This document shows positions 48,359-56,973 of a DNA stretch of 64,000 bases, in pieces. Position numbers and translations under genes: made by a program. The first letter of the stretch is position 1, and the number at the start of each line of letters is the position of its first letter. The notes beneath the pieces are model-generated. The model searched no databases. It was not told where the DNA came from and saw only the letters and a list, made by a program, of their open reading frames with translations. The DNA is from Flavobacterium omnivorum (GTDB taxonomy: Bacteria; Bacteroidota; Bacteroidia; Flavobacteriales; Flavobacteriaceae), in the NCBI RefSeq assembly GCF_900099915.1, contig NZ_FNDB01000006.1, forward strand, positions 1-64,000, in the 5' to 3' direction.

Positions 48359-48670
48359 TTAATACAATGGGGTTTTAAAAATATACTCATCAGCTAATTG
48401 ATTTACTTCTTGTTCTGTTTTTACTTTTGATGAAATGATCCAATTGACAATCTCTGATTTTTTGAAATACAGTCGTTTCCCAACTTTGAAGTGTGGAATT
48501 TTACGCTGAAGAATTAAACCATAAACGGTTGCTTTAGATAAACCGACAAAACTTGCTACTTGCTCTATATTCATAAAATCATCATCATTATTTGATGATG
48601 TATTGAGTTTTTCAATTGCTTTCTCAATGTTGTTTAATTTCTCTAAAATAATTTCAAAAAGATTTTCCAT
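48359..48670 (-). CDS. Excisionase-like helix-turn-helix protein
   Basis: The 103-aa protein has an N-terminal helix (about residues 1-25, coiled-coil-like) and a MerR/excisionase-type winged HTH (about residues 33-80): MNIEQVASFVGLSKATVYGLI followed by RKIPHFKVGKRLYFKKSEIVNWI. Such proteins are common next to integrases of Bacteroidetes mobile elements as directionality or regulatory factors. It lies 111 nt downstream of the CBASS operon on the same strand and could regulate the island instead. Confidence 0.8.
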   Translation of the reverse strand: MENLFEIILEKLNNIEKAIEKLNTSSNNDDDFMNIEQVASFVGLSKATVYGLILQRKIPHFKVGKRLYFKKSEIVNWIISSKVKTEQEVNQLADEYIFKTPLY

Positions 48671-48781
48671 TTTTACCGTAAATTATCAAAACGCTTTTGT
48701 TGATCAAAATAATTTATTATCAATTTATCAGGTACCTATTATTATTCCTTTTTCTGATTAGTACAAAAAAGAACTCTGGAG

Positions 48782-49279
48782 TCAGGAGACTTCGTAGAGT
48801 AGGGTTATATATTTTTGATCAACCATATTTCCCTTATCATATATTGCGAAATATGTTTCAACTATTCCAACAATTATCATAAAATGAACATCAGAATTAA
48901 GTCTATTATTTTTTAATGTTTTATGAAAACTTTTTAAATCAGTATTTGAAGGTGTAGGCTTATCTTCAGGATGTGTGTGCCACTCTCCTAAATATATTTC
49001 AGTTCCATTAGATCTTTCAAACCTATAATTGATAAAATTTTGAGCGGTTTTGTGCGATCTAATAAAATTGTATCTAGACTGAATATCATCACTTGAAGGT
49101 ACTGAACAGCTTATAATTTCAATTTCTTTATTTAAAATTCTCCCAGTAAGAATACCTCCCGATTCAGGTAACTCTTTTTTACTCTGAATATGCTTTTTAA
49201 ATAAAGTAATAACTTCAGTCCTTATACTTATATCGCTATGTAAGCTTTTTATAATCATACAAATTAAATTCTTCACCAT
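48782..49279 (-). CDS. cap3: CBASS Cap3-like JAMM/MPN isopeptidase
   Basis: Cap3 removes CD-NTase from its conjugates in type II CBASS, opposing Cap2. The 165-aa protein has a complete JAMM zinc motif: Glu39 in ESGGILTGR, His101 and His103 in GEWHTHPEDKPTPS, Ser111 and Asp114 in SNTD. It is the last gene of the operon. Its start overlaps the preceding gene by 44 nt (ATG 49279), or by 23 nt if the ATG at 49258 (MIIKSLHSD) is used. Either implies translational coupling. Confidence 0.85.
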   Translation of the reverse strand: MVKNLICMIIKSLHSDISIRTEVITLFKKHIQSKKELPESGGILTGRILNKEIEIISCSVPSSDDIQSRYNFIRSHKTAQNFINYRFERSNGTEIYLGEWHTHPEDKPTPSNTDLKSFHKTLKNNRLNSDVHFMIIVGIVETYFAIYDKGNMVDQKYITLLYEVS

Positions 49280-49688
49280 TAATAAAAACCATTACATTAT
49301 AGTTTGAACTAATAATTACAGTTAAAATAACATCGTTTAATAGCGATCCATAGAAAGCTGTTCTATATCGACTCCCATTACTTTGTTTTGGTTTTTTTTC
49401 TTTAGAAATTGGCGTCGAAAAATAATACGATAAATCCGTTAAAATGCAGTCCTGATTCAATAGGTGAAAACCATCATGACATTGACACGATTCTTTACTA
49501 ATTTCAACCAACTTTTGAGCTATTAATTCAGCATCAATAATTTGATTTTTCAATTCGCAAAATGGATTTAAACTTTCAATAGGTAGATTTTCTTTTTTAA
49601 TATAAAATATCAATCCCAATCCTGTAAAATCTTCATACCTATCTTCGCAAATTTTATCAACTATATCAATTATTTTATAATTTATCAT
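49236..49688 (-). CDS. Small protein resembling the diadenylate-cyclase (DisA_N/DAC) domain
   Basis: From the ATG at 49688 this is 150 aa with no membrane segment. The open frame's TTG at 49700 is less likely. The order of motifs follows the DAC domain of DisA/CdaA: a GLGLIFYI strand, a helical middle, HDGFHLL (DGA in true enzymes; Asp72-Gly73), then NGSRYRTAF (GTRHRAA in true enzymes; Arg107-Tyr108-Arg109), strands VILTVIISSN and VMVFINGEEF. The Ala-to-Phe and His-to-Tyr changes hit catalytic motifs, so it may bind a nucleotide without making c-di-AMP. Families of DAC-derived presumed sensors in defence operons are known to me by name only. The link is motif reading, not a search. Confidence 0.6.
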   Translation of the reverse strand: MINYKIIDIVDKICEDRYEDFTGLGLIFYIKKENLPIESLNPFCELKNQIIDAELIAQKLVEISKESCQCHDGFHLLNQDCILTDLSYYFSTPISKEKKPKQSNGSRYRTAFYGSLLNDVILTVIISSNYNVMVFINGEEFNLYDYKKLT

Positions 49689-50313
49689 TGAATCTCCCAA
49701 TTAGATTTTTTGACTTAAAAAACACCTTAATTTCCCCATTGTTTTTTCGCTCATTAAAGTAGTTTCCTTTTAGGCATTTCTTGTCAGGGTAATAACTTAA
49801 ATAAGCTGTGCCTTTGTGATCGTTTAATTCTACTTGTAAATCAGACACGTTTTTATAATTGTAATAAAGTGTGTAAATATTATTTGTTTCTAAAACCAAT
49901 TCTTCACAAATTGTTTCTGATGTTGAGCTTTCATTTTCACCTCTTCCAATATAGGTATGTATATGTACTTTTGAAGCATTTTGAATTATCTCCATTACAC
50001 AAACCATTTTTCTTCGCTCACCATTGTCATCTAAATAGGACGAAATCATAGAGCCTTCATACCTACCATTTAAGTTAGGGATTTTGATAATTAAATTTGT
50101 AAATGAATATTTCCATAAATACACATTCATCCAATTCAATATTAAAAACATAATCCCTAAAACAGATAATAAAGGTAGATAAGATGATACTAGTTTTAAA
50201 TTCGGATAATCTAATAGAGCATGATCAATTTTCAAATATATAATATTACTTGTAATTGCAAGTATTGCAATAAAAGCTACTACATTCCCAGACCGAAAAT
50301 ATTTAAAATTCAT
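49675..50313 (-). CDS. cap15: Cap15-like CBASS effector (two membrane helices plus beta-barrel)
   Basis: The 212-aa protein has two membrane helices (about residues 9-28 and 43-65) and a C-terminal beta-rich domain (about residues 78-205). NLNGRYEGSM opens the domain. NDHKGTAYLSYYPDK and LKGNYFNERKNNGEIKVFF close it, like the S_2TMBeta (Cap15) fold. Cap15 binds the cyclic nucleotide and disrupts the inner membrane. It overlaps the Cap2 gene by 11 nt and the DAC-like gene by about 14 nt. As CapV is in the same operon, this would be a second effector. Assignment is from layout and remembered motif pattern. Confidence 0.75.
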   Translation of the reverse strand: MNFKYFRSGNVVAFIAILAITSNIIYLKIDHALLDYPNLKLVSSYLPLLSVLGIMFLILNWMNVYLWKYSFTNLIIKIPNLNGRYEGSMISSYLDDNGERRKMVCVMEIIQNASKVHIHTYIGRGENESSTSETICEELVLETNNIYTLYYNYKNVSDLQVELNDHKGTAYLSYYPDKKCLKGNYFNERKNNGEIKVFFKSKNLIGRFNDKL

Positions 50314-51997
50314 TTTCTATAATTTTGAAACTATCCGACAAATTATAGTTGTCAGATATATTAATATTCATTCGCTTAATAATTTCTAAATCTCCAATCC
50401 ACGTTAGTACTTTAGAATCTTTCAATTCTTTTTTTATTAATAATTGATATAGAAAACTATTAATTGAACTCAAGAATAATGTCAAATTAGCCTCTGAATA
50501 TGGTAAATAGCTCGTTTGACAAGAACCTTCTTTTAATAAAAAACTTTGACCCTCTTCTAATACATGATAGGGATAATTTTTAATTAGTTCTAAAGCCTTT
50601 TCTAAATCATCAGGTTGAATATAAATTAATTGACCACTTGCTAGATATGGTTCAACCCACATCATTATCACAGGTTTTTCTGAATTTACAGATATTAAAT
50701 GTTGAAGTAAATATTTTTCAACTCTTGTTACACCTAATATAATGAATCTAACATCATACTTTTCAAGTATTAATTTATCATCATTAAGTGCTACGCATAT
50801 ATCTTTCTCATAGGTTAAAATCTCTGTAAAAGGATTTTTAGATAAAATAAATTGTTCAGAAATTTTAGTTTTAAATCTTGAAATAAAATTAAAGCCGAAA
50901 TTGTTTCTAAACACATTTTCAACTTTCAATATATCGGGATCTATGAGATAATATTTAGAAATGGGATATTTAGTCAAAAAGTGTAATAGATTTGAACCTA
51001 CACTACCTAACCCAATAATTGCAACTGATAAATTTCTATCAAGCTCAATTCCTGAGGTTCGAATATCTAACCTTCTTTGCGAAATATTTGAAAAGCTCAA
51101 TCTTTCTACAACCTTTTTTTCAGATATGGAGGATTGTAAATATTGCCAATGTGTATGACTTCTATACCCTTTAACATTTTTATCTAATAGTGGATATAAC
51201 CAACCATATAACTCGTCATATTTAGTTTTAAAAATAACAATAAAATCGCTTTGGGATAATTTATTAACCTTCCTTTTAAAATCCTCTTGATTTCTTATGT
51301 ACTTTATGGACTCATTACAATTAATCCTTAAAGGGGGATGTACATTTTCATAGTCTGAAATGAACACTTCTATTTCTTTAAACTTGATATTCCTTATTTT
51401 AAGATAATTTTCTAATTGCTTAAAATCTTCTTCCAAGTTATAGACCAAATATTGAAATTGACCGAAGTTACTTAAAAATTTTACTGCTTTTATATTATCG
51501 AAATTAATAAAGTCAATTAAGCATAAACCAATTTCCTGTAATACTTTTTTTTCATCGTAATTAATATTCCAATATGCAGAAAATTCTCTTTCAAACTCTT
51601 CCTGGCAATAAGCTGCATCATCTTTATCTCGCAGTATTGCTTTAGCTTTACTAATTAGGTCAAGAGTAATTGTTGGTAAGTCTTTTTCTCTAAAAAAGTA
51701 ATTTTCACTTTCATCTACAATGCAAATGCTAAAATCATCATTTACATGTGGTATGAATTTAATATCCTCGTAACATCGCTCATCAATAAATATTTTAGGT
51801 AAATAAACGGATGACGGTTCTTTTAAAGCAATATATAGTTGAATTGTCCTTAAACCTTCATTTAAGGACAGTTCTGTCTCTACAGAAATAACTTCATTGT
51901 ATTTTTTTAATGATTTATTTCCTTCGATATTTTTTGTTAATAGTACTTGAGCATTTTCTGTTTTTTGAATTAACTCAATTATATTATCTATTATCAT
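50303..51997 (-). CDS. cap2: CBASS Cap2 (E2-E1 ubiquitin-transfer fusion)
   Basis: Cap2 conjugates the CD-NTase C-terminus to target proteins and so primes it. The 564-aa protein begins with an E2-like domain whose Cys92 lies in FIPHVNDDFSICIVDES. A linker leads to an E1/ThiF adenylation domain with LSVAIIGLGSVGSNLLHFL (GxGxxG, residues 329-334), LIDPDILKVENVFRNNFG (Asp353) and a candidate E1 Cys493 in EGSCQTSYLPYSE. It overlaps the CD-NTase gene by 4 nt and Cap15 by 11 nt. Confidence 0.88.
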   Translation of the reverse strand: MIIDNIIELIQKTENAQVLLTKNIEGNKSLKKYNEVISVETELSLNEGLRTIQLYIALKEPSSVYLPKIFIDERCYEDIKFIPHVNDDFSICIVDESENYFFREKDLPTITLDLISKAKAILRDKDDAAYCQEEFEREFSAYWNINYDEKKVLQEIGLCLIDFINFDNIKAVKFLSNFGQFQYLVYNLEEDFKQLENYLKIRNIKFKEIEVFISDYENVHPPLRINCNESIKYIRNQEDFKRKVNKLSQSDFIVIFKTKYDELYGWLYPLLDKNVKGYRSHTHWQYLQSSISEKKVVERLSFSNISQRRLDIRTSGIELDRNLSVAIIGLGSVGSNLLHFLTKYPISKYYLIDPDILKVENVFRNNFGFNFISRFKTKISEQFILSKNPFTEILTYEKDICVALNDDKLILEKYDVRFIILGVTRVEKYLLQHLISVNSEKPVIMMWVEPYLASGQLIYIQPDDLEKALELIKNYPYHVLEEGQSFLLKEGSCQTSYLPYSEANLTLFLSSINSFLYQLLIKKELKDSKVLTWIGDLEIIKRMNINISDNYNLSDSFKIIENEF

Positions 51998-53007
51998 TTT
52001 GCAGATTTATTATCAAAACTTACTTGATCAGGAGTAGTAAAAACTCTAGCTGAAGAATTTGATTTTTCCTCTTTTATTGATAAACACGGAAAGCGATCAC
52101 CTAAATGCTTTTGCCATTTAGAACATGCATCTTTTTTAGATTCCAATTCGATAGCTTGATCTCCTGAATTTATAAAAGAATCTAAAGCATTTAAAAAATT
52201 ATTTTTTGTAGTTTCCGAAGAGTACTTATCTAAAAGATTTTCATTTTTATCAACTGTTGGTCTGTAACATTCATAATTAATAAATTCAAATCTTATATCG
52301 TCAATATTTGATTGTATTTTTTTTAAAGTTTCTAATAATGATAAATCATCACGATCATTTTCTACATAATAATTTGAAGCAAGAATTGTAAAAATCATTC
52401 CGCTTGGAAAAATTAATTTAGCATTATCATTTTGCTTTTTGTCTGACCAAGCCTTTAAATATCTAACAATTCGTTTCAATTGTGATTTCCCTTTAGATTG
52501 ATCATCAAACCATTTTTTGAAAGCATAAGGATCACTTTGTATCCAACCCTTAGATAGATGAGCTATTTCAGGAACCTCGTCATCTAACGTATTTTCGTTA
52601 TCTGATTTCTCTACCTTGTAATAAATAGGTAAGTCAACATGATAATCACTTTTGTAGATTACTCTTATACAGGTGTTTTTATCTAAAGATTCTGAACTTG
52701 TTCTATTTTTTACGGCATCATAAATCCAATTATGAGCTGTTTGAGGAGTAGGTCTATCTTCTTCTTTTCCGAAAATATACACGCCATCATCCACATCATA
52801 TTCTTTGCTTAGAGGTTGAATCGTGGTATGCATCATAAATGAGCCTTGTCCTTTGAAACTAACGGTATGTTTTTCTCGTTTCTCCTCAAAGTATTTCTCT
52901 ATATCAGTTCTAATTGAGTTTCTAGAGGTTCTCAAAGTTTCTTTTTTCTTTGATGATAATTTTATTATATCATCAAACTCTGTAAATGTAGAATGTAGAT
53001 CAGCCAT
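51994..53007 (-). CDS. CBASS CD-NTase (DncV-like cyclic oligonucleotide synthase)
   Basis: This enzyme makes the cyclic-nucleotide alarm signal. The 337-aa protein has the nucleotidyltransferase core: FKGQGSFMMHTTI (GS at residues 55-56), the metal aspartates in KEYDVDDGVYI (Asp71, Asp73) and the third in SDYHVDLPIYY (Asp125). The arrangement and the CapV partner recall Vibrio DncV, which makes cGAMP, but the product here cannot be read off. It is shorter than DncV (436 aa). It ends ...NKSAK, so the C-terminus that Cap2 must use is Lys after Ala. It overlaps CapV by 8 nt. Confidence 0.87.
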   Translation of the reverse strand: MADLHSTFTEFDDIIKLSSKKKETLRTSRNSIRTDIEKYFEEKREKHTVSFKGQGSFMMHTTIQPLSKEYDVDDGVYIFGKEEDRPTPQTAHNWIYDAVKNRTSSESLDKNTCIRVIYKSDYHVDLPIYYKVEKSDNENTLDDEVPEIAHLSKGWIQSDPYAFKKWFDDQSKGKSQLKRIVRYLKAWSDKKQNDNAKLIFPSGMIFTILASNYYVENDRDDLSLLETLKKIQSNIDDIRFEFINYECYRPTVDKNENLLDKYSSETTKNNFLNALDSFINSGDQAIELESKKDACSKWQKHLGDRFPCLSIKEEKSNSSARVFTTPDQVSFDNKSAK

Positions 53008-54028
53008 TTGTAATATATGTTTTAAGTGTCGTAAAATAGTATTCTATTTCTTTAGTTTTTTCAAAAACTAATGCTTGATCATCAGCTTTTATTTTCATCA
53101 ATTGATAAGCTTCTTTGTTAGCTATATCAAGCTGTATTAAACTTTCTTGTTCTCGGGAAATATTAGCAGATGGAATTCTCATATAGTCAATTTTAATATC
53201 AGAAATCTCCTTTACTTTCGACATAAAAAAATCAGAAAAGTATGCCTGACCGTTCATGGAAGTTTCAAATAAATCAGCTCCCCAATCTCTAAATGATCTT
53301 TCATTTTTCAAACCGGTAGGTTTACCTCCAGTAGTACTCAAACTACTTAGTGAAAGAATACTGATTTTGTCATATTCTTTTCCTATACCAACAAAACAAT
53401 TTAAAGCCTCCAATAGTCCTACTAAAGTTGGATTATTTGCCCAAACACCTCCGTCCACAAATTGTTCATTATTATAATATGGTAATTCTGCCATAGGAAA
53501 ATACGTTGGTGCAGCAGATGTTGCTAAGGCTATATCTGCCATTTTTGCATTATTATCTCTAGATAAATCACCTTCTCTATGATCATATTTAAAAACTTTT
53601 GGTTTTGCTTCGGTAATTGAATAGCTTGGGATGCAAAGTAAATTATTAGAATCTCCAATTTTTTTTTCTCCAAAGATTTCCTCTAATGATTCTCTTAAAC
53701 CTTGATTAGAATATTTTCCTCCAAAAGCTATTTGCTTCCAAAACCCTTTATTTATTTTTCCGAAAAAAGGTATGTTGATTTCTTTTTGCTGTGGAAATAT
53801 AACTTCACCTTTTTCTTCATAAAATTTACAGATATTTTCAGCTGGCATTTTACATGATAAAGCTAGAGCTATCAAACCTCCAGTTGACGTTCCGCAAATC
53901 ATATCGAAATGGTCCGAAGTTTTACAATTAAATTTTTTTTCAAATTTGTCAAGAATTCTAGCAGAGTAAAGCCCTTTAATACCTCCTCCATCTATTGACA
54001 AAATTTTAAAAGTTTTTCCTTTATCCAT
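53000..54028 (-). CDS. capV: CBASS effector CapV (patatin-like phospholipase)
   Basis: CapV is a phospholipase switched on by the CBASS signal, and it degrades the inner membrane to kill the infected cell. All patatin elements are present: the oxyanion loop DGGGIKG (residues 13-19 from this start), the nucleophile in GTSTG (Ser48) and the catalytic Asp in QFVDGGVWANNP (Asp192). I start at the ATG at 54028 (MDKGKTFKIL). The longer frame to 54091 adds 21 residues in an A+T-rich stretch that more probably holds the promoter. It is the first CBASS gene; hsdS ends 90 nt upstream. Confidence 0.88.
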   Translation of the reverse strand: MDKGKTFKILSIDGGGIKGLYSARILDKFEKKFNCKTSDHFDMICGTSTGGLIALALSCKMPAENICKFYEEKGEVIFPQQKEINIPFFGKINKGFWKQIAFGGKYSNQGLRESLEEIFGEKKIGDSNNLLCIPSYSITEAKPKVFKYDHREGDLSRDNNAKMADIALATSAAPTYFPMAELPYYNNEQFVDGGVWANNPTLVGLLEALNCFVGIGKEYDKISILSLSSLSTTGGKPTGLKNERSFRDWGADLFETSMNGQAYFSDFFMSKVKEISDIKIDYMRIPSANISREQESLIQLDIANKEAYQLMKIKADDQALVFEKTKEIEYYFTTLKTYITNG

Positions 54029-54118
54029 ACAATACTTTATTAATTTTCTTTTTACATTACTTCTAATCTTTAAAATATCATTAAATAACAAATTGAAAAT
54101 TTCATAAAGTAATTATTT

Positions 54119-55444
54119 CTAAAAAACCTTTTCCTCCCCATGCAACGCCTCTCTCAATACCTGTTGCAACAACATTTCATTACACCCTTGACTTTCCTTG
54201 ATACTTTGCTCTAAACCATCACAAAACGCCATTAACTCTTCTAACTTGGCTACGATTTGCTCTTGCTCGTGAAGTGGTGGAAGGGGGACTTGAAAACCTT
54301 TGATATTATCTTGTGTTATATTAACTTGACTATCTGCCATTCCAGTCATTTTTTTCTCAATATTTTTTTTAATTAAAGGGCTGTTAAGAGCTATTGTAAA
54401 ATATTTTGGTGACAATAATTTTTTTAAAAATTTAATTCTAATGGTTTTATCAGAAAGAATTAAATTTTTAGTTAGGTTTTCAACACAGCAAACAACTCCA
54501 ACTCTATTTTTTGGTCCAGCTCTTGTAATTAAAATATCTCCTTCATAAATTTTATGCTGTTCATTTACGATGAAATTTTCAGGTAGTATTTTATTTTCGT
54601 TCTCTAAAAAAAACATTTCCTGTACGGCTGTTGTTTTGATTACACCCCATTGCTTTTCATTCGCAGGTTGATTTATACAATTTGGACTTTTACCAGAATC
54701 AGTATCATAAATTATTTCTCCCAATCTACACCAAGCCCAATGTTCTGGGATTTTAAAAGGGATTTCATCCACAGAAATAGGGGCTAATTCTTTTTCTTTT
54801 TTGAGTTTTTTATCGGAAATCAGTTGGGCTTTCGCTGCTTTTATTTTAGTTAGGAGTTGTTGTCCTGTTTCCTTGGTTTTGGTGCTTTTTACTAATTTGC
54901 CTTGCATGGCTTCACGCAAAAATGCCTGACGCAATTGTTTTATTAGGTCGAGTTGGTGGTTGAGTTCAGAAGATATCTCTTCACTATCAGTTTCTAATAA
55001 AGCATATTTTTCAACAAATTCAATTTGCTCGTCTAAACTTGGTAAAGGAATTTCAATTTTAGCAATTTCTTTAATTGGCAATGTTACATTTGCCATACCT
55101 TTCATTCTATCGACTAATTCTCGCTCCTTGTTGAGATTAAGAAAACGAAAAAGATATTCAGCATTCAAAATACTTTTATCTTTTGGAATTACAGCACAAA
55201 GTATAGAACCTAAAGCAAACTTTCCAGATTGAAAATGCAAACGTTTTATACTAGCGTGACCGTGACCAGTTCCTGAAACTAAAGGAATAATTACTGCTTC
55301 ATCATCAAATTGATAATCGTTATGTGATTTTCTATCTTCTGCAGTAACTACTAAAGGATAATCTCCAGGAACTGCTTTTTGAATTCCTGTTTTGCCTTTT
55401 TCAATGGTACATAAATCACCTAATCTTACTTTTTTCCAGCTCAT
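54119..55444 (-). CDS. hsdS: Type I restriction specificity subunit HsdS
   Basis: HsdS determines the bipartite DNA target of the type I enzyme. The 441-aa protein has two target-recognition domains (about residues 1-125 and 230-385). Each is followed by a conserved helical spacer: EIPLPSLDEQIEFVEKYALL and VPLPPLHEQEQIVAKLEELM. A Lys-rich linker (about residues 185-220) joins them. Its ATG overlaps the hsdM stop by one base (TAATG). No inverted repeats or recombinase suggesting phase-variable shuffling were seen near it. Confidence 0.92.
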   Translation of the reverse strand: MSWKKVRLGDLCTIEKGKTGIQKAVPGDYPLVVTAEDRKSHNDYQFDDEAVIIPLVSGTGHGHASIKRLHFQSGKFALGSILCAVIPKDKSILNAEYLFRFLNLNKERELVDRMKGMANVTLPIKEIAKIEIPLPSLDEQIEFVEKYALLETDSEEISSELNHQLDLIKQLRQAFLREAMQGKLVKSTKTKETGQQLLTKIKAAKAQLISDKKLKKEKELAPISVDEIPFKIPEHWAWCRLGEIIYDTDSGKSPNCINQPANEKQWGVIKTTAVQEMFFLENENKILPENFIVNEQHKIYEGDILITRAGPKNRVGVVCCVENLTKNLILSDKTIRIKFLKKLLSPKYFTIALNSPLIKKNIEKKMTGMADSQVNITQDNIKGFQVPLPPLHEQEQIVAKLEELMAFCDGLEQSIKESQGCNEMLLQQVLREALHGEEKVF

Positions 55445-56880
55445 TATTTCACCGCTTTTTTTAATTGGTTCAACAACGCATTGCTTTTATCAAAAGAAGT
55501 ATGCAACAAATCCATTAATTCCTCACTATCATATTCGTGGGTTTCTTCTTGTTTGGTTGGGTTTTTTATATCCAAATCATAGTTACGGTCTATGATGGTT
55601 TTTATATCCACTTTCCAGGCAATATCGCTTTCCTTGCGATCCGTCCACCAGATTTTAATTGGGTTGAATTCCTTGGCTTGTATGGGCTTGGTCATATTAT
55701 ATGATTTTTGCCCTTCTGGTAAGCGGTGTTCATAGTACCACACTTCTTTGGTAGGTGATCCTTTGGTAAAAAACATTAAATTGGTAGCAACGGTCGCATA
55801 AGGTTTAAAAACGGAGTTAGGCAAACGGATAATGGTATGTAGGTTGCAATCTTCCAACAGTTTTTGTCGTACCCTTTGTTTTACACCATCGCCAGTCAAG
55901 GAACCATCGGGCAACACAATTCCGGCACGACCGCCTTGTTTTAACAAGTGTATCATTAAAATAAGGAACAAATCGGCACTTTCTTTAGTTCTAAAGTTTT
56001 GAGGGAAGTTGTTTTCGTTATTGTTGGCTACAATACCTCCAAATGGTGGGTTGGCCAAAATAGCATTTACACGGTGCTTCTCAGTAAAGTTGCTCAACGG
56101 TTGGTCTAAGGCATCACCAAAACGAATGTTTGGCACTTCCATATCATGCAAAATCAGGTTGGTTGTTGCCAATAAATAGGGTAGTGGTTTGTATTCCCAA
56201 CCTATGATGTTTTCGCCAATACTTTTACTTTCTTCTACGCTGTTGGCTTGTTTTTTCAGGTGCTCAATGGCACAAGTCAAGTAACCTCCCGTTCCACAAG
56301 CTGGATCCAGTATTTTTTCGCCCAATTGTGGGTTTATCATGTCGGTAATAAACGAAGTAATGGCTCGAGGGGTGTAGAATTCACCACTTTTACCCGCACT
56401 TTGCAATCCTTTCAAAATGCTTTCGTATAATTCGCCAAAAGCGTGACGGTCTTTGGCGATGTTAAAATCCATTTCGTTCAGCTTGTTCAACACCTTACGA
56501 ATGTTGATACCGCTTTTCATGTAGTTGTTGTTCCCTTCAAAAACTTCACGTACAATCAACGCTCTTCGGTTGCCTGTGCTTACATCAATATTTCGCAAAG
56601 CAGGAAACAATTGTCGGTCAACAAATTCTAATAATTCATCACCAGTCATGCCTTCATCATCCCCAGCCCAATTGCCTTTGGCTTTTACCCAATGAAATAA
56701 ATCAGGAATTGGTGAAGTATAATTGTCGTCCAGCAGTTCAAGTTCTTTGTCTTTATCAGAGAATATTTTCAGGAAAAGCATCCAACCAAGTTGTTCAATG
56801 CGTTGGGCATCACCGTTTAGTCCGGTGTCTTGCCACATGATGGTTTGTATGCTTTTTAGAATGGATGATATGTTGGACAT
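55444..56880 (-). CDS. hsdM: Type I restriction-modification methyltransferase HsdM
   Basis: HsdM transfers methyl from S-adenosylmethionine to adenine in the target. The 478-aa protein has a helical N-terminal domain, the AdoMet motif LDPACGTGGYL (about residues 191-201) and the catalytic motif NPPF (277-280) in ILANPPFGGIV. Length and domain order are typical of the EcoEI-like type I family. It is translationally coupled to hsdS and lies 93 nt downstream of the AlbA_2 ATPase gene. Confidence 0.93.
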   Translation of the reverse strand: MSNISSILKSIQTIMWQDTGLNGDAQRIEQLGWMLFLKIFSDKDKELELLDDNYTSPIPDLFHWVKAKGNWAGDDEGMTGDELLEFVDRQLFPALRNIDVSTGNRRALIVREVFEGNNNYMKSGINIRKVLNKLNEMDFNIAKDRHAFGELYESILKGLQSAGKSGEFYTPRAITSFITDMINPQLGEKILDPACGTGGYLTCAIEHLKKQANSVEESKSIGENIIGWEYKPLPYLLATTNLILHDMEVPNIRFGDALDQPLSNFTEKHRVNAILANPPFGGIVANNNENNFPQNFRTKESADLFLILMIHLLKQGGRAGIVLPDGSLTGDGVKQRVRQKLLEDCNLHTIIRLPNSVFKPYATVATNLMFFTKGSPTKEVWYYEHRLPEGQKSYNMTKPIQAKEFNPIKIWWTDRKESDIAWKVDIKTIIDRNYDLDIKNPTKQEETHEYDSEELMDLLHTSFDKSNALLNQLKKAVK

Positions 56881-56973
56881 TACTGTTTTATTATTTTAAT
56901 TGTTGTTTAATTATTCTTTAATTGCTTGAAAATAAAGAGGTTTTTATTTTTAATTCTTGTTTTTAATTCTCAT

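Noticed and set aside
54119..56880. Phase-variable hsdS shuffling system
   Set aside because: There is one hsdS only, no second silent copy, no inverted repeats and no recombinase nearby in the window.
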